From Lentzea nigeriaca (GTDB taxonomy: Bacteria > Actinomycetota > Actinomycetes > Mycobacteriales > Pseudonocardiaceae): a DNA stretch of 64,000 nt. The notes under the pieces are model-generated. The model made no database searches, was not told the DNA's origin, and saw only the letters and a list, made by a program, of their open reading frames with translations. Made by a program: the position numbers and the translations under genes. Positions 24,513 through 33,792 of the stretch are shown piece after piece. Every line of letters starts with the position of its first letter. The first letter of the stretch is position 1. Where the stretch lies: NCBI RefSeq assembly GCF_016907955.1, contig NZ_JAFBCX010000016.1, positions 1 to 64,000 on the forward strand, in the 5' to 3' direction.

Positions 24513-25337
24513 TCAGCCGAGGTGTTCGAGGAGAAGGGAGCTCACCGCCTCCGGGATCTCCTCGGGAATCCAGTGGCTCACGTCCTCGACCATCTCGAAC
24601 CGGTACGGCCCCGTGCACCACTTCTCGGTCTCGAACGCGGCCACCGATCCGAACGCGACGTCCTCGGTGCTCCAGACGTACATCGTCTTGACGCTGACCT
24701 TGTCCGCGGCGCCCTGCGGCTTGCCCGCGCGGTACCAGTTCAACGCCGCCGTCAGCGCGCCCGGCTCGGTAAGCCGCTGGATGTACTCGTCGACGTGCGA
24801 CGGCCGGATGCGGTACTCGAACATCTGCCGCAGCGCGTGGGCGTTGTTCTCCAGCATGCGGCGCTCGGTGCTGCGTTCGCGCCAGTCGAGCATGTACTGG
24901 GACCGCATCCGCTGCTCCTCGTCGGTCTGCAGCGCGGTCTTCAACGCACCGGGGTGCGGGGTGGAGAAGACGGAGAGCGTGCGGAGCCGGTCCGGGTGGT
25001 CGATCGCGGTCCACCACGCGACGGCGCCGCCCCAGTCATGGCCGACGAGGTCGAACTTTCCCCAGCCGAGCGCGTCGGCCATCGCGATCACGTCGCCGAC
25101 CAGGTGCGTGACCGTGTACTCGCCAGACTGCTCCGGTCGCACGCCGGGGGAGTAGCCGCGCTGATCGGGGGCGACCGCGCGGAAGCCGTTCTGGCCGAGC
25201 ACCGCGACCTGGTGCTCCCACTCGATGGCGGCCTCCGGGAAGCCGTGCAGCAGCAGGACCGGGCGGCCGTCCTCGGGGCCGGACGCGATGGCGTCGAAGG
25301 TGCCTGCCTCGGTCTCGATGCTGAGGTGGTCGATCAC
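24513..25337 (-). CDS. alpha/beta hydrolase, epoxide-hydrolase-like
   Basis: 274 aa from GTG 25337 (VIDHLSIETEAG). HGFPE (the oxyanion HGxP motif), DQRGYSPG, nucleophile elbow GHDWGG (Asp, as in epoxide hydrolases and dehalogenases rather than Ser) and a late His in EDVSHWIPEE are present. This fits soluble epoxide hydrolases, which open epoxides by an ester intermediate. The cap domain lies about 135-220. The longer ORF from 25517 overlaps the divergent gene and is rejected. Coupled to the small HTH gene downstream. Confidence 0.82.
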   Translation of the reverse strand: MIDHLSIETEAGTFDAIASGPEDGRPVLLLHGFPEAAIEWEHQVAVLGQNGFRAVAPDQRGYSPGVRPEQSGEYTVTHLVGDVIAMADALGWGKFDLVGHDWGGAVAWWTAIDHPDRLRTLSVFSTPHPGALKTALQTDEEQRMRSQYMLDWRERSTERRMLENNAHALRQMFEYRIRPSHVDEYIQRLTEPGALTAALNWYRAGKPQGAADKVSVKTMYVWSTEDVAFGSVAAFETEKWCTGPYRFEMVEDVSHWIPEEIPEAVSSLLLEHLG

Positions 25338-25389
25338 AGGTTCGAACCCTACCTGTGTGACCCGGCTCTCAACGGGCGAGCCGAAAGAC

Positions 25390-26100
25390 GTGGCCTCACG
25401 AACATCAAGTGTGCATCCGCATGTCGACGTGCTGAAACCGCCGGGCGATACGAATGCCGTCGTGCTCGTGTTGCACGGCGGACGGGAACACGGCACCGAA
25501 CCCGTCCGGCGCCACAACCTCGCGTACCTGCGGATGGTTCCGCTGGCCCGCGCGCTGCGGGCACCCGGTGTCGAGGTGTGGAACCTGCGCTACCGCGTGC
25601 GCGGCTGGAACGCGCCGAGCCTCGATCCGGTCAAGGACGCGCGGTGGGCGCTCGACAAGATCACCGAGATGCATCCGGGCAGGCCCGTCGTGCTCGTCGG
25701 GCACTCCATGGGCGGCAGGACCGCGCTGAGGGTCGCAGGGCATCCGAGTGTGGTGGCGGTGTGCGCGCTCGCGCCGTGGATCGTCCCTGGGGACCCGTTC
25801 GAGCAGTTGAAGGGCAAGGCGCTGCTCATCGCGCACGGCGACCAGGAGCGAATGACCGATCCGGCGAAGTCGCTGTGGTTCGCCCGCCAGGCGAAGACCG
25901 TCACGGACCGGGTGGCGCGGTTCAACGTCGAGGGTGACGGCCACGCGATGCTCAGGCGGGCCCGCGACTGGACGCGGCTCGTCGTCGATTTCGCGCACGG
26001 TGAGCTCGGGCTCGAACCGGTGGCGCCGGACATCGCGAATGCCATGCGGGAGGCCTGTCCGCGTGGCCTCGACGTCCCTCTAGGAGGTTCGCGTGGCTGA
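25390..26100 (+). CDS. alpha/beta hydrolase (Ser nucleophile)
   Basis: About 236 aa; GTG 25390 or GTG 25411 may be the start and neither has a strong SD. Visible are VVLVLHGGREHG (oxyanion strand), VVLVGHSMGGRTAL (nucleophile elbow with Ser) and GDGHAMLRRA (catalytic His). A small esterase/lipase-like enzyme of the dienelactone-hydrolase type. It overlaps the start of the FAD enzyme by 8 bp and may be the first gene of the lipid operon that follows, but its own role is unknown. Confidence 0.75.
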   Translation: MASRTSSVHPHVDVLKPPGDTNAVVLVLHGGREHGTEPVRRHNLAYLRMVPLARALRAPGVEVWNLRYRVRGWNAPSLDPVKDARWALDKITEMHPGRPVVLVGHSMGGRTALRVAGHPSVVAVCALAPWIVPGDPFEQLKGKALLIAHGDQERMTDPAKSLWFARQAKTVTDRVARFNVEGDGHAMLRRARDWTRLVVDFAHGELGLEPVAPDIANAMREACPRGLDVPLGGSRG

Positions 26101-27331
26101 GGTCGCCGTCATCGGGGCGGGGGTCGCCGGGCTCACTGCCGCCTACGTGCTGCAACGCCGGCACGACGTGACGCTGTTCGAGGCCGACGACAGGCTCGGC
26201 GGACACGCGCACACCCACGGCATCGGTGGCGTGGCGGTGGATTCGGGGTTCATCGTCCACAACGAACGGACGTACCCGAACCTGATCAGGCTCTTCCGCG
26301 AGCTGGGTGTGTCCACTCAGGACTCCGAGATGTCGATGAGCGTCCGGTGCGACGGCTGCGGGCTCGAGTACGCGGGTGCGAAGAAGCTGCCGGGGTTGTT
26401 CGCCCGTCCCGAGAACGCCGTCAACGTGCGGTACGTGCGGATGCTCGGCGAGATCACGCGCTTCTACCGGCACGCCCAGCGCGTCCTCGACCACGAGGAG
26501 GCCCACGACGTCACGCTCGGCGCGTTCCTCGCGATCGGCGGCTATTCGCGGTACTTCGTGGACCACTTCATCATCCCGCTGGTCAGCGCGGTGTGGTCGT
26601 CGGGTGCGGCGCTGAGCATGCGGTACCCGGCCTGGTACCTGTTCGAGTTCCTCGGCAACCACGGCATGCTCTCGATCGGTGGCACTCCGCAGTGGAAGAC
26701 CGTCGTCGGCGGCTCGCGCACGTACGTCGACCGCGCGGTGAAGAACCTGCACGCGGTGCACGTCTCCACTCCCATCAGGTCGGTGACGAGGTCCGGCGGC
26801 CGCGTGGAGATCCGCGACGACGACAACGTGCTGCACACCGCGGACCAAGTCGTCATCGCCACGCATCCGGACCAGGCGCTCGGCCTGCTCGCCGATCCGA
26901 CGCACGAGGAGAAGGAGGTGCTCGGCGCGTTCCAGTACTCCCGCAACGAGACCTGGCTGCACACCGACGCCTCGATCCTGCCGCGCACGAGCGGCGCCAA
27001 GGCGTCGTGGAACCTCTACAAGCGAGCCTGCCGGGAAGCCGACGACCAGGTGCTCGTCAGCTACCACCTGAACCGGCTGATGCGGCTCGACGAACCGCGC
27101 GAGTTCGTCGTCACGCTCAACCCGCACGACGTCGACCCGGCCAGGGTGCTCGCGCGGATGGTCTACGAGCATCCGATCTACACGCCGGAATCCGTTGCGG
27201 CGCAACGACGTCTGCCCGAGATCAACTCCCCGTCCACCGCGTACGCCGGTGCGTACCACGGCTGGGGCTTCCACGAGGACGGCTGCGCGTCCGGAGTGCG
27301 CGCTGCACGGCATTTCGGGGTCGACTGGTGA
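26093..27331 (+). CDS. FAD-dependent amine-oxidase-like oxidoreductase (lipid operon)
   Basis: 412 aa from GTG 26093 with TAGGAGGT 5 nt upstream. VAVIGAGVAGLTAAYVLQRR is the FAD Rossmann loop, and GGHAHTH and the C-terminal YHGWGFHEDGCASGVRAA are conserved in the NAD(P)/FAD amine-oxidase group that travels with DUF1365 and cyclopropane synthase genes. It probably oxidises or desaturates an acyl chain of a membrane lipid. The stop overlaps the next GTG (GTGA). Confidence 0.83.
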   Translation: MAEVAVIGAGVAGLTAAYVLQRRHDVTLFEADDRLGGHAHTHGIGGVAVDSGFIVHNERTYPNLIRLFRELGVSTQDSEMSMSVRCDGCGLEYAGAKKLPGLFARPENAVNVRYVRMLGEITRFYRHAQRVLDHEEAHDVTLGAFLAIGGYSRYFVDHFIIPLVSAVWSSGAALSMRYPAWYLFEFLGNHGMLSIGGTPQWKTVVGGSRTYVDRAVKNLHAVHVSTPIRSVTRSGGRVEIRDDDNVLHTADQVVIATHPDQALGLLADPTHEEKEVLGAFQYSRNETWLHTDASILPRTSGAKASWNLYKRACREADDQVLVSYHLNRLMRLDEPREFVVTLNPHDVDPARVLARMVYEHPIYTPESVAAQRRLPEINSPSTAYAGAYHGWGFHEDGCASGVRAARHFGVDW

Positions 27332-28011
27332 TCTATGACGTCGTCATCACCCACACCAGGCGCGAGCTGATCGATCGGACGTTCAGCCACCGCGCCTACA
27401 TGTGGCTCGTGGACCTCGACGAGCTGCCGCGCCTGCCGTGGTGGGTGAAGCCGTTCGCGCGTTTCGAATCCCGCGACCATCTCGGTTCGCCCACGAAGTC
27501 CATTCGGGAAAACCTGGAAGAGTGGCTGGCCGATCGCGGGATCGAGCTGGACGGCGGGCAGGTGCTGATGCTCGCCAACGCCCGCGTACTCGGCTACGTC
27601 TTCAACCCGCTGTCCGTCTACTGGTGTCACGACGCGTCCGGAGCGCTCGTGTGCGTGGTCGCGGAAGTCCACAACACCTACGGCGGGCGGCATTGTTACC
27701 TGCTGCGCACCGACGACCACGGACGGGCGTCGGTGGACAAGGAGTTCTACGTCTCTCCGTTCCTCGAGGTCGACGGCCACTACGTGATGCGGCTGCCGAA
27801 ACCGGGCGAACAGCTGTCCGTGACCATCGCGTTGCGGCAGAACGGGAAAACGACCTTCAGCGCGACGATGCGGGGCGAGCGCAGCACGGGGCCGCGCATG
27901 CTGCTGCGCCGGCCGCTGATGCCCCAGCGCGTCTCCGCGCTGATCCGCCGTCATGGCATCGCCCTGTACCTCAGGCGCCTGCCGATCGTTCCCAGGAGTA
28001 GCAGTCAATGA
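27328..28011 (+). CDS. DUF1365 domain protein
   Basis: 227 aa from GTG 27328, overlapping the previous stop by four bases. Family features are THTRRELIDRTFSHRAYMWL, then GYVFNPLSVYWCHDASGALV, then VVAEVHNTYGGRHCYLL and KEFYVSPFLEVDGHYVM. DUF1365 has no proven activity but is nearly always found between the FAD enzyme and the cyclopropane synthase, so it is thought to help modify unsaturated fatty acids. The stop overlaps the next ATG (ATGA). Confidence 0.85.
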   Translation: MIYDVVITHTRRELIDRTFSHRAYMWLVDLDELPRLPWWVKPFARFESRDHLGSPTKSIRENLEEWLADRGIELDGGQVLMLANARVLGYVFNPLSVYWCHDASGALVCVVAEVHNTYGGRHCYLLRTDDHGRASVDKEFYVSPFLEVDGHYVMRLPKPGEQLSVTIALRQNGKTTFSATMRGERSTGPRMLLRRPLMPQRVSALIRRHGIALYLRRLPIVPRSSSQ

Positions 28012-29234
28012 GCACGCTGTCGCTGCCCCGGCCCAACCAGGGCATCTGGCCGGGCCTGTTCACCACGCCGCGCTCGCCGTTGCGCGCGCGGATCGCCGAG
28101 TCGTTGTTCCGCAAGGCCGTGCGCACGCTGCCGGTGACCGTCCGGCTGCCCGACGGCAGGACCTGGGGCGCCGGCGGGCCCGTGATGCGCCTGGTGCGGC
28201 CCGCCGCGTTCTTCCACCGGCTCGGCGCGGACGCGAAGATCGGCTTCGGCGAGGCGTACATGGTGGGCGACTGGGTGTCCGACGAGCTCGCGGACGTTCT
28301 GTCGGCGTTCGCTGCGCGGCTCACCACGCTGATCCCGCCCGGCCTGCAGCGGCTGCGGCGGTGGGTGGACCGGCCGCAGACCGAGGTCAACGACGTCGCC
28401 GGGTCGCGGCAGAACATCCACCGGCATTACGACCTGTCCAACGAGCTGTTCGCGGCCTTCCTCGACGAGACGATGACGTACTCGTCCGCGCTGTTCGAGA
28501 ACCGGGACGTCGACCTGCGCACGGCCCAGCTGCGCAAGATCGACGGCGTCCTCGACTACGCGGGCGTCCGGTCCGGCTCTCGGGTGCTGGAGATCGGCAC
28601 GGGCTGGGGCGCACTGGCCATCCGGGCGGCCGAGCGAGGCGCCACCGTCACGTCGCTGACGATCTCAGCAGAGCAACGCAGGCTGGCACTGGACCGGGCG
28701 AGGGACGCAGGGCTCCACGATCGGGTGACGGTCGAGCTGCGGGACTACCGAGAGGAGCACGGTCAGTACGACGCCGTCGTCAGCGTCGAGATGATCGAGG
28801 CAGTCGGTGCCGAATATTGGCCCGCGTACTTCTCGATGCTCGACCGCGTGCTCGCGCCGGGCGGCCGGGTGGGGCTGCAGGCGATCACCATGCCGCACGA
28901 CCGCATGATCGCCAGCAAGGCCAGCTACACCTGGGTTCACAAGTACATCTTCCCCGGCGGGCTCATCCCGTCGGTTCGCTCGATCGAGGAGTCCGTGCGC
29001 GACCACACCCGGCTGCGGATCGTCGAGACGCGGTCGTTCGGGCACGACTACGCCGAGACCCTGAAGCGGTGGCGGCACGCCTTCCTCACTCGTTGGGACG
29101 AGGTGAAACAGCTCGGCTTCGACGACACCTTCCGCCGGATGTGGGAGTTCTACCTGGCCTACTCGGAGGCCGGATTCCGCGTCGGGTACCTCGGAGTCCA
29201 GCAGTTCGCCATGGCCGAAAGACTGGGCCGTTAG
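28008..29234 (+). CDS. cyclopropane-fatty-acyl-phospholipid synthase family methyltransferase
   Basis: 408 aa. The N-terminal CFA-type domain (about 50-110) leads to HYDLSNELFAAFLDETMTYSSALF (the CFAS signature), the SAM loop VLEIGTGWGALAIRAA, and VSVEMIEAVGAEYWPAYF, where the Glu is the usual catalytic bicarbonate-binding residue. It transfers a methylene or methyl group from SAM to double bonds of phospholipid acyl chains. Last gene of the FAD-DUF1365-CFAS operon; all three overlap, so stoichiometric production is likely. Confidence 0.87.
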   Translation: MSTLSLPRPNQGIWPGLFTTPRSPLRARIAESLFRKAVRTLPVTVRLPDGRTWGAGGPVMRLVRPAAFFHRLGADAKIGFGEAYMVGDWVSDELADVLSAFAARLTTLIPPGLQRLRRWVDRPQTEVNDVAGSRQNIHRHYDLSNELFAAFLDETMTYSSALFENRDVDLRTAQLRKIDGVLDYAGVRSGSRVLEIGTGWGALAIRAAERGATVTSLTISAEQRRLALDRARDAGLHDRVTVELRDYREEHGQYDAVVSVEMIEAVGAEYWPAYFSMLDRVLAPGGRVGLQAITMPHDRMIASKASYTWVHKYIFPGGLIPSVRSIEESVRDHTRLRIVETRSFGHDYAETLKRWRHAFLTRWDEVKQLGFDDTFRRMWEFYLAYSEAGFRVGYLGVQQFAMAERLGR

Positions 29235-29380
29235 GACCACGTTCTACCTCAATAGGGTGCTGCTTTCCCCGTCCAGCTGGACTTCGTGGTCCTCTTGGAA
29301 GCAGGCGGTATCAAACGGCTCGCTGCGTTCTCTTCTTCTGTGGAAGCCCCAGTGTCGCTGTAGTGGAGGAGGTCGCCGGG

Positions 29381-30076
29381 ATGGTCCAACCCACAGCCGT
29401 GCGGTCCGGTGGCGGTGTCGCGGTCCTCTCGCCTGTTGAAGACGCAGGGGGCTGGAACCAGCCAACGGTGCCCATGCGCCGTCGGGTGCGCCAGGCACCG
29501 GTCTCCAACCAGTGGCTCGTCGAAGCGGAGTTCACCGACCTCGTCGACGCCGCTCTAGACGGAGACAGACGGGCGGTCGAGCATCTGCTCGGCCGGATCC
29601 AGCCGTTGATCGTGCGCTACTGCCGAGCCCGTGTCGGAGGCCGCGAGCGCACCCTCGTCTCGGCCGAGGACATCGCGCAGGAGGTCTGCGTGGCGGTGCT
29701 CGGCGCGTTGTCCAAGTACCGCTACGAGCCGGGCTCGTTCCTCGCGTTCGTCTACGGCATCGCCGCGCACAAGGTCGCCGACGCTCGTCGCCGCGCCGTC
29801 CGCAACCGCGCCGAGGTCGTGCCGGAGCTGCCCGACTGCCCCTCCCTGGAGGACGGCCCGGAGCAGCACGCGGTCAACGGCGAGATGATGGCCCAGGTCA
29901 CGAGGCTGCTGCACAAGTTACCGGCCCGCCAGCGCGAGATCCTCGTGCTGCGGGTGGCCGCGGGGCTGTCCGCGGAGGAGGTCGCGCTGGCCGTGGAGTC
30001 GACGCCGGGTGCGGTGCGGGTCGCACAGCACCGTGCGCTCACGAGGATGCGGGAGATGATCGCCGAGGAGGGCTGA
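29381..30076 (+). CDS. shbA: ECF RNA polymerase sigma factor ShbA
   Basis: 231 aa from ATG 29381, with GGAGGAGGT 8 nt upstream. Region 2 is FTDLVDAALDGDRRAVEHLL, then AEDIAQEVCVAVLGALSKYR. Region 4 is LLHKLPARQREILVLRVAAG, then LSAEEVALAVESTPGAVRVA. The VRYCRAR and VYGIAAHKVADARRRA segments are typical of ShbA, which in Streptomyces transcribes the gene of the principal sigma factor HrdB. A Met-rich extension of about 50 residues precedes region 2. A 12-bp palindrome GTCCAGCTGGAC lies 100 bp upstream. Confidence 0.8.
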   Translation: MVQPTAVRSGGGVAVLSPVEDAGGWNQPTVPMRRRVRQAPVSNQWLVEAEFTDLVDAALDGDRRAVEHLLGRIQPLIVRYCRARVGGRERTLVSAEDIAQEVCVAVLGALSKYRYEPGSFLAFVYGIAAHKVADARRRAVRNRAEVVPELPDCPSLEDGPEQHAVNGEMMAQVTRLLHKLPARQREILVLRVAAGLSAEEVALAVESTPGAVRVAQHRALTRMREMIAEEG

Positions 30077-30325
30077 CCTCCTGTCACCAGCCGCGAAGGC
30101 GTGGCCACGTCGCCTCGACGAGCGGGGCGCCGCTGCTCACGACGTGGTGCGGTCGTGCTGGACGGCGGTGGCGCAGGCGTGTTCAGGCAGGATCCGGAGA
30201 CGCGTCCCGGTGGGTGGTTCGGGCACCGGCTTGCCGTCCCGTGTTGCCAAGGATGCCGTGTTTCTGGCTTGCCCCGGTCATGAGGAGGTCGGGGCTCAGG
30301 TTGGTGACGAGTCCGGGGCGGCACC

Positions 30326-30451
30326 CTCATGCGCGACGTCGTCTAGCTCGCCACGCCGGTCGGCCCGCTCGACCGGTATCTGCGTCGGCTGATCGAGCTG
30401 CGCGACGAGCACATCAAGACTGCCGCGGAAGAGATGTCCCGAGGTCGGTGA
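30326..30451 (+). pseudogene. C-terminal remnant of an unidentified gene
   Basis: One frame reads LMRDVV, stop (TAG 30344), then LATPVGPLDRYLRRLIELRD and EHIKTAAEEMSRGR with a proper TGA. The amphipathic, charged text looks like the end of a real protein, but there is a stop inside and another TGA 20 bp upstream. I do not recognise the family. The rest of the 30077-30497 gap shows no feature. Confidence 0.3.
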
Positions 30452-30497
30452 CCGTTTCCAGCTCATGGTTGTCGGTGTCGGATGGCATGGTTTGTGC

Positions 30498-31526
30498 ATG
30501 GCTGATCCGGACTTCGACGTGCTGCTCACCGGCACCGTCTTCCTCGACATCATCTTCACCGGCCTGCCCCGCCCACCGGCCGCGGGGACAGAGGTGTGGG
30601 CGGAGGGGCTCGGGTCGTGTCCGGGCGGCATCGCGAACCTCGCGGTGGCGTTGCGCCGGTTGGAGCTCAAGACCGCGCTGGCGGCGGCGTTCGGCGAGGA
30701 CGCGTACGGCGACTTCTGCTGGGACGTGCTGGCCGAGCAGGAGGGGGTCGACCTCTCTTACTGCCGTCGTTTCTACGGGTGGCACTCGCCGGTGACCGTG
30801 TCCATGGCGATGGAGCGCGACCGGTCGATGGTCACCCACGGCCACAAGGCGCCGGTGTGCGCGGACGATCTCCTCGACCCGCCGCCGTTGACGAAGGCGT
30901 GCTTCGTGCACATCCAGGCGGAGGACGAGCAGTGGGTGCGCACGGCGAAGGAGAAAGGCGCGCTGCTCTTCGCCGACATCGGCTGGGACCGCACCGGGGC
31001 GTGGTCGCCGGAGCTGTTGCGGCGGCTCGAGGGTTACGACGTGTTCCTCCCGAATCACGTGGAGGCGCAGGGCTACACGCGCGCCGACTCGCCGGAGGCC
31101 GCGGCGCGCAAGCTCGCCGAGCACGTGCCGGTGGTGGTCGTCACACGAGGGGGAGGCGGCGCGGTCGCGGTCGACAGCTCTACCGGCGAAACCGCGGACG
31201 TGCCGGGGCTGAACGTCGCCCAGCTCGACGCGACGGGCGCCGGTGACGTGTTTGGCGCCGGGTTCGTGATGGGCACTCTGGCCGGGTGGCCACTGGAGCA
31301 CCGGGTGCGGTTCGCCAACCTGTGCGCCGCGCTGTCCGTGCAACATTTCGGCGGTTCGCTGTCGGCACCGGGCTGGGGAGACATCGCGGTCTGGTGGCGG
31401 ACGGTGAGCAGGCGGCCGGACGAGGAGCTGGCCCGTTACGGGTTCCTCGACGACCTGCTTCCCGACCACGCCGGCGTGGAGGTGCGAAGGGCTAGTCCGA
31501 CGATCGGCCTGAGGTTGCTCCGGTAG
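30498..31526 (+). CDS. PfkB-family carbohydrate kinase
   Basis: 342 aa from ATG 30498. Ribokinase-fold motifs are GSCPGGIANLAVALRRL (N-terminal PfkB signature) and AQLDATGAGDVFGAGFVMG (C-terminal signature with the catalytic Asp in GAGD). Substrate could be a sugar or nucleoside; HIQAEDEQWV and FADIGWDRTGAW are not diagnostic. The stop is followed at once by the upstream region of the class A penicillin-binding protein. There is no separate sugar operon around it. Confidence 0.83.
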   Translation: MADPDFDVLLTGTVFLDIIFTGLPRPPAAGTEVWAEGLGSCPGGIANLAVALRRLELKTALAAAFGEDAYGDFCWDVLAEQEGVDLSYCRRFYGWHSPVTVSMAMERDRSMVTHGHKAPVCADDLLDPPPLTKACFVHIQAEDEQWVRTAKEKGALLFADIGWDRTGAWSPELLRRLEGYDVFLPNHVEAQGYTRADSPEAAARKLAEHVPVVVVTRGGGGAVAVDSSTGETADVPGLNVAQLDATGAGDVFGAGFVMGTLAGWPLEHRVRFANLCAALSVQHFGGSLSAPGWGDIAVWWRTVSRRPDEELARYGFLDDLLPDHAGVEVRRASPTIGLRLLR

Positions 31527-31623
31527 GTTGAAATCAGTCGATCAGCGGACGCAACCTCACGGGCCTCTCGCGCGACTTATAGGTAGAGATCTCTGGGGTG
31601 CTCGTTCGGAAGGAGTTGCGGGT

Positions 31624-33741
31624 TTGTTCGCCGCACGCGCGTCAGGCTTGGTCAAGTTGCTGGGGTTGTGCCTGACGGCGGGTGTCCTCCTCGCCGCGAT
31701 GGTGTTCCCGTTCGTCGGAGGCCTCGGGCTCGCGTCCAACCGCGCGGCCGACGAGGTCGACAAGACGTCCGGTGATCTCGCCAAGGCGGAGCTGCCGCTC
31801 GTCACGACGATCACGGACATGAACGGCGACCCGATCGCCTATCTGTACGACCAGTACCGGATTCCGCTGGCGTCAGCGGACATCTCGGACACGATGAAGC
31901 TCGCCATCCTGGCGATCGAGGACAAGCGCTTCTACGACCACCGAGGCGTCGACTGGCAGGGCATCGCCCGTGCCGCCGCCAAGGCCGGTGTGGACGGTGG
32001 TGCGACGCAGGGCGCCTCGACGCTCACCCAGCAGTACGTGAAGAACTACATGGCGTTCGTGCTCGGCGCCGACAACGAGCAGGAGGCCTGGGAGAAGGCC
32101 ACCGAGGCGACGATCGGCCGCAAGATGCGCGAGGCCCGCATCGCCCTGCAGCTCGAGCAGCAGACGTCGAAGGAAGACATCCTCACCGGCTACCTGAACA
32201 TCGTGCCGCTGGGCAACCAGACCTACGGCGTCGGCGCGGCGGCCAAGGCGTACTTCAACACCACGGCCGACAAGCTGACCGTGCCGCAGGCCGCGCTGCT
32301 GGCCGCGATCGCGAACCGCCCGTCGTCGCTGAACCCCGGCGCCTCCCCGGACAAGGCGCTGGAACGCCGCAACATCGTGATCGACAAGATGCGCGAGAAC
32401 GGCGCGTTCGGCACCGACCAGGCCGAGGCCCAGAAGAAGGCGGAGGAGTTCAAGGCCGCCCCGCTGGGCGTGGTCGACGACCTGCAGATCCTGCCCAAGG
32501 GCTGCGTCGGCGCCGGTGACGGCCCGATCTACGGCTTCTTCTGCTCCTACCTGCTCGACTACCTGCGCGAGTCCGGCATCACGAACAAGGAACTGCAGCG
32601 CGGCGGCCTCACCATCAGGACGACGATGGACCCGAAGGCCACCAAGGCGGCGAAGCAGGCGGCCGAGCAGCAGGTGCCGAAGACCCAGAACGGCATCTCG
32701 AACGTCATGTCCGTCGTCGAACCGGGCAAGGACAAGCACCGCGTCCGCGCCCTGGTCGCCTCCCGCGACTACGGCAACAAGGCCGAACTCGGCCAGGTCG
32801 CCCGCCCCGTGCCCGCCGAGGTCCTCCCGTTCGGCCCCGGCTCGGTGAACAAGGTCTTCACCGCCGCCGCGGCCCTCGAAAAGGGTGTCATCGGCATCGA
32901 CAAGGAGATCCAGGTCCCGGCCACCTACTACTCGAAGGTCTACCCGAACGGCGGCGCGCCGTGGAAGGTGGAGAACGCGGGCAAGTACAACGACAAGATG
33001 TCGCTGACCCAGGCCCTCGCCACCTCCCCGAACACGGGCTTCGTGATCCTCCAGGAGAAGACGGGCCTCGACAGCGTCGTGGACATGGCCTACCGCCTGG
33101 GGATGCGCGAAACCCTCCAGGGCGTGAACCGCTCGGGCGAGCCCCTGAAGGAAGACAAGTCCAACGGCCCGTCCCAGGGCGACTGGACGAAGCAGAACAA
33201 CGCGGGCTCCTACACCCTCGGCCCCGGCGCCACCAGCGTCCTGGAACTCGCCAACGTGGCCGCCACCATCGTCTCCGGCGGCACCTGGTGCCCGCCGTCC
33301 CCGGTGGAGAAGGTCCTCGACCGCCACGGCAAGGAACTCCCGCTGAAGGAAAAGCCCTGCGAGCAGGCCGTGAACACCGACCTGGCCAACTCCCTGGCCC
33401 AGGGCATGTCCCACGACACCGTGGGCTCGGGCACCGCAGCCGCCGCCGCCTCCTCCTCGGGCTGGAACCGCCCCACCATCGCCAAGACCGGCACCACCGA
33501 AGAACACAAGTCGGTGGCCTTCCTGGCTGCCACCCCGCAGTACGCGGGCGCCGTCATGACCTACGCCGACGGCAACCACCCCGAGGTGATCTGCGCCAAC
33601 CCGATCCGGCTCTGCCCAGGCGCCAGCCAGGGCGTCTTCGGTGGCCAGGTTGCGGCCCCCACGTGGTTCAACGCGATGAAGGCCATCCACGAGGGTCTGC
33701 CAGTGGCCCCGCTGCCACCAGCCGCGGTCCGCTACAAGTAG
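31624..33741 (+). CDS. bifunctional class A penicillin-binding protein (transglycosylase/transpeptidase)
   Basis: 705 aa from TTG 31624, preferred because GGAAGGAG lies 8 nt upstream, while TTG 31528 has no SD and a -10-like AT-rich box (near 31577) lies between. One membrane helix (KLLGLCLTAGVLLAAMVFPF) is followed by a GT51 domain: AIEDKRFYDHRGVD with the catalytic Glu, and GASTLTQQYVKN. The transpeptidase has SVNK (GPGSVNKVFTA), SPN (LATSPNTGFV) and KTGTTE. It polymerises and crosslinks peptidoglycan outside the membrane. Ends in PPAAVRYK with no PASTA domain. Confidence 0.87.
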   Translation: MFAARASGLVKLLGLCLTAGVLLAAMVFPFVGGLGLASNRAADEVDKTSGDLAKAELPLVTTITDMNGDPIAYLYDQYRIPLASADISDTMKLAILAIEDKRFYDHRGVDWQGIARAAAKAGVDGGATQGASTLTQQYVKNYMAFVLGADNEQEAWEKATEATIGRKMREARIALQLEQQTSKEDILTGYLNIVPLGNQTYGVGAAAKAYFNTTADKLTVPQAALLAAIANRPSSLNPGASPDKALERRNIVIDKMRENGAFGTDQAEAQKKAEEFKAAPLGVVDDLQILPKGCVGAGDGPIYGFFCSYLLDYLRESGITNKELQRGGLTIRTTMDPKATKAAKQAAEQQVPKTQNGISNVMSVVEPGKDKHRVRALVASRDYGNKAELGQVARPVPAEVLPFGPGSVNKVFTAAAALEKGVIGIDKEIQVPATYYSKVYPNGGAPWKVENAGKYNDKMSLTQALATSPNTGFVILQEKTGLDSVVDMAYRLGMRETLQGVNRSGEPLKEDKSNGPSQGDWTKQNNAGSYTLGPGATSVLELANVAATIVSGGTWCPPSPVEKVLDRHGKELPLKEKPCEQAVNTDLANSLAQGMSHDTVGSGTAAAAASSSGWNRPTIAKTGTTEEHKSVAFLAATPQYAGAVMTYADGNHPEVICANPIRLCPGASQGVFGGQVAAPTWFNAMKAIHEGLPVAPLPPAAVRYK

Positions 33742-33759
33742 GGCCTGACCCATCCCAGG

Positions 33760-33792
33760 GCCGCCGGACGCCACCGCGTCCGGCGGCTTTTT
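33760..33792 (+). terminator. intrinsic terminator after the class A PBP
   Basis: An eleven-pair stem GCCGCCGGACG (33760-33770) with CGTCCGGCGGC (33777-33787), loop CCACCG, then TTTTT at 33788-33792. It lies about 20 bp after the penicillin-binding protein stop. Confidence 0.9.

Noticed and set aside
30101..30392. Two small ORFs after shbA
   Set aside because: No coding character and no start signals.
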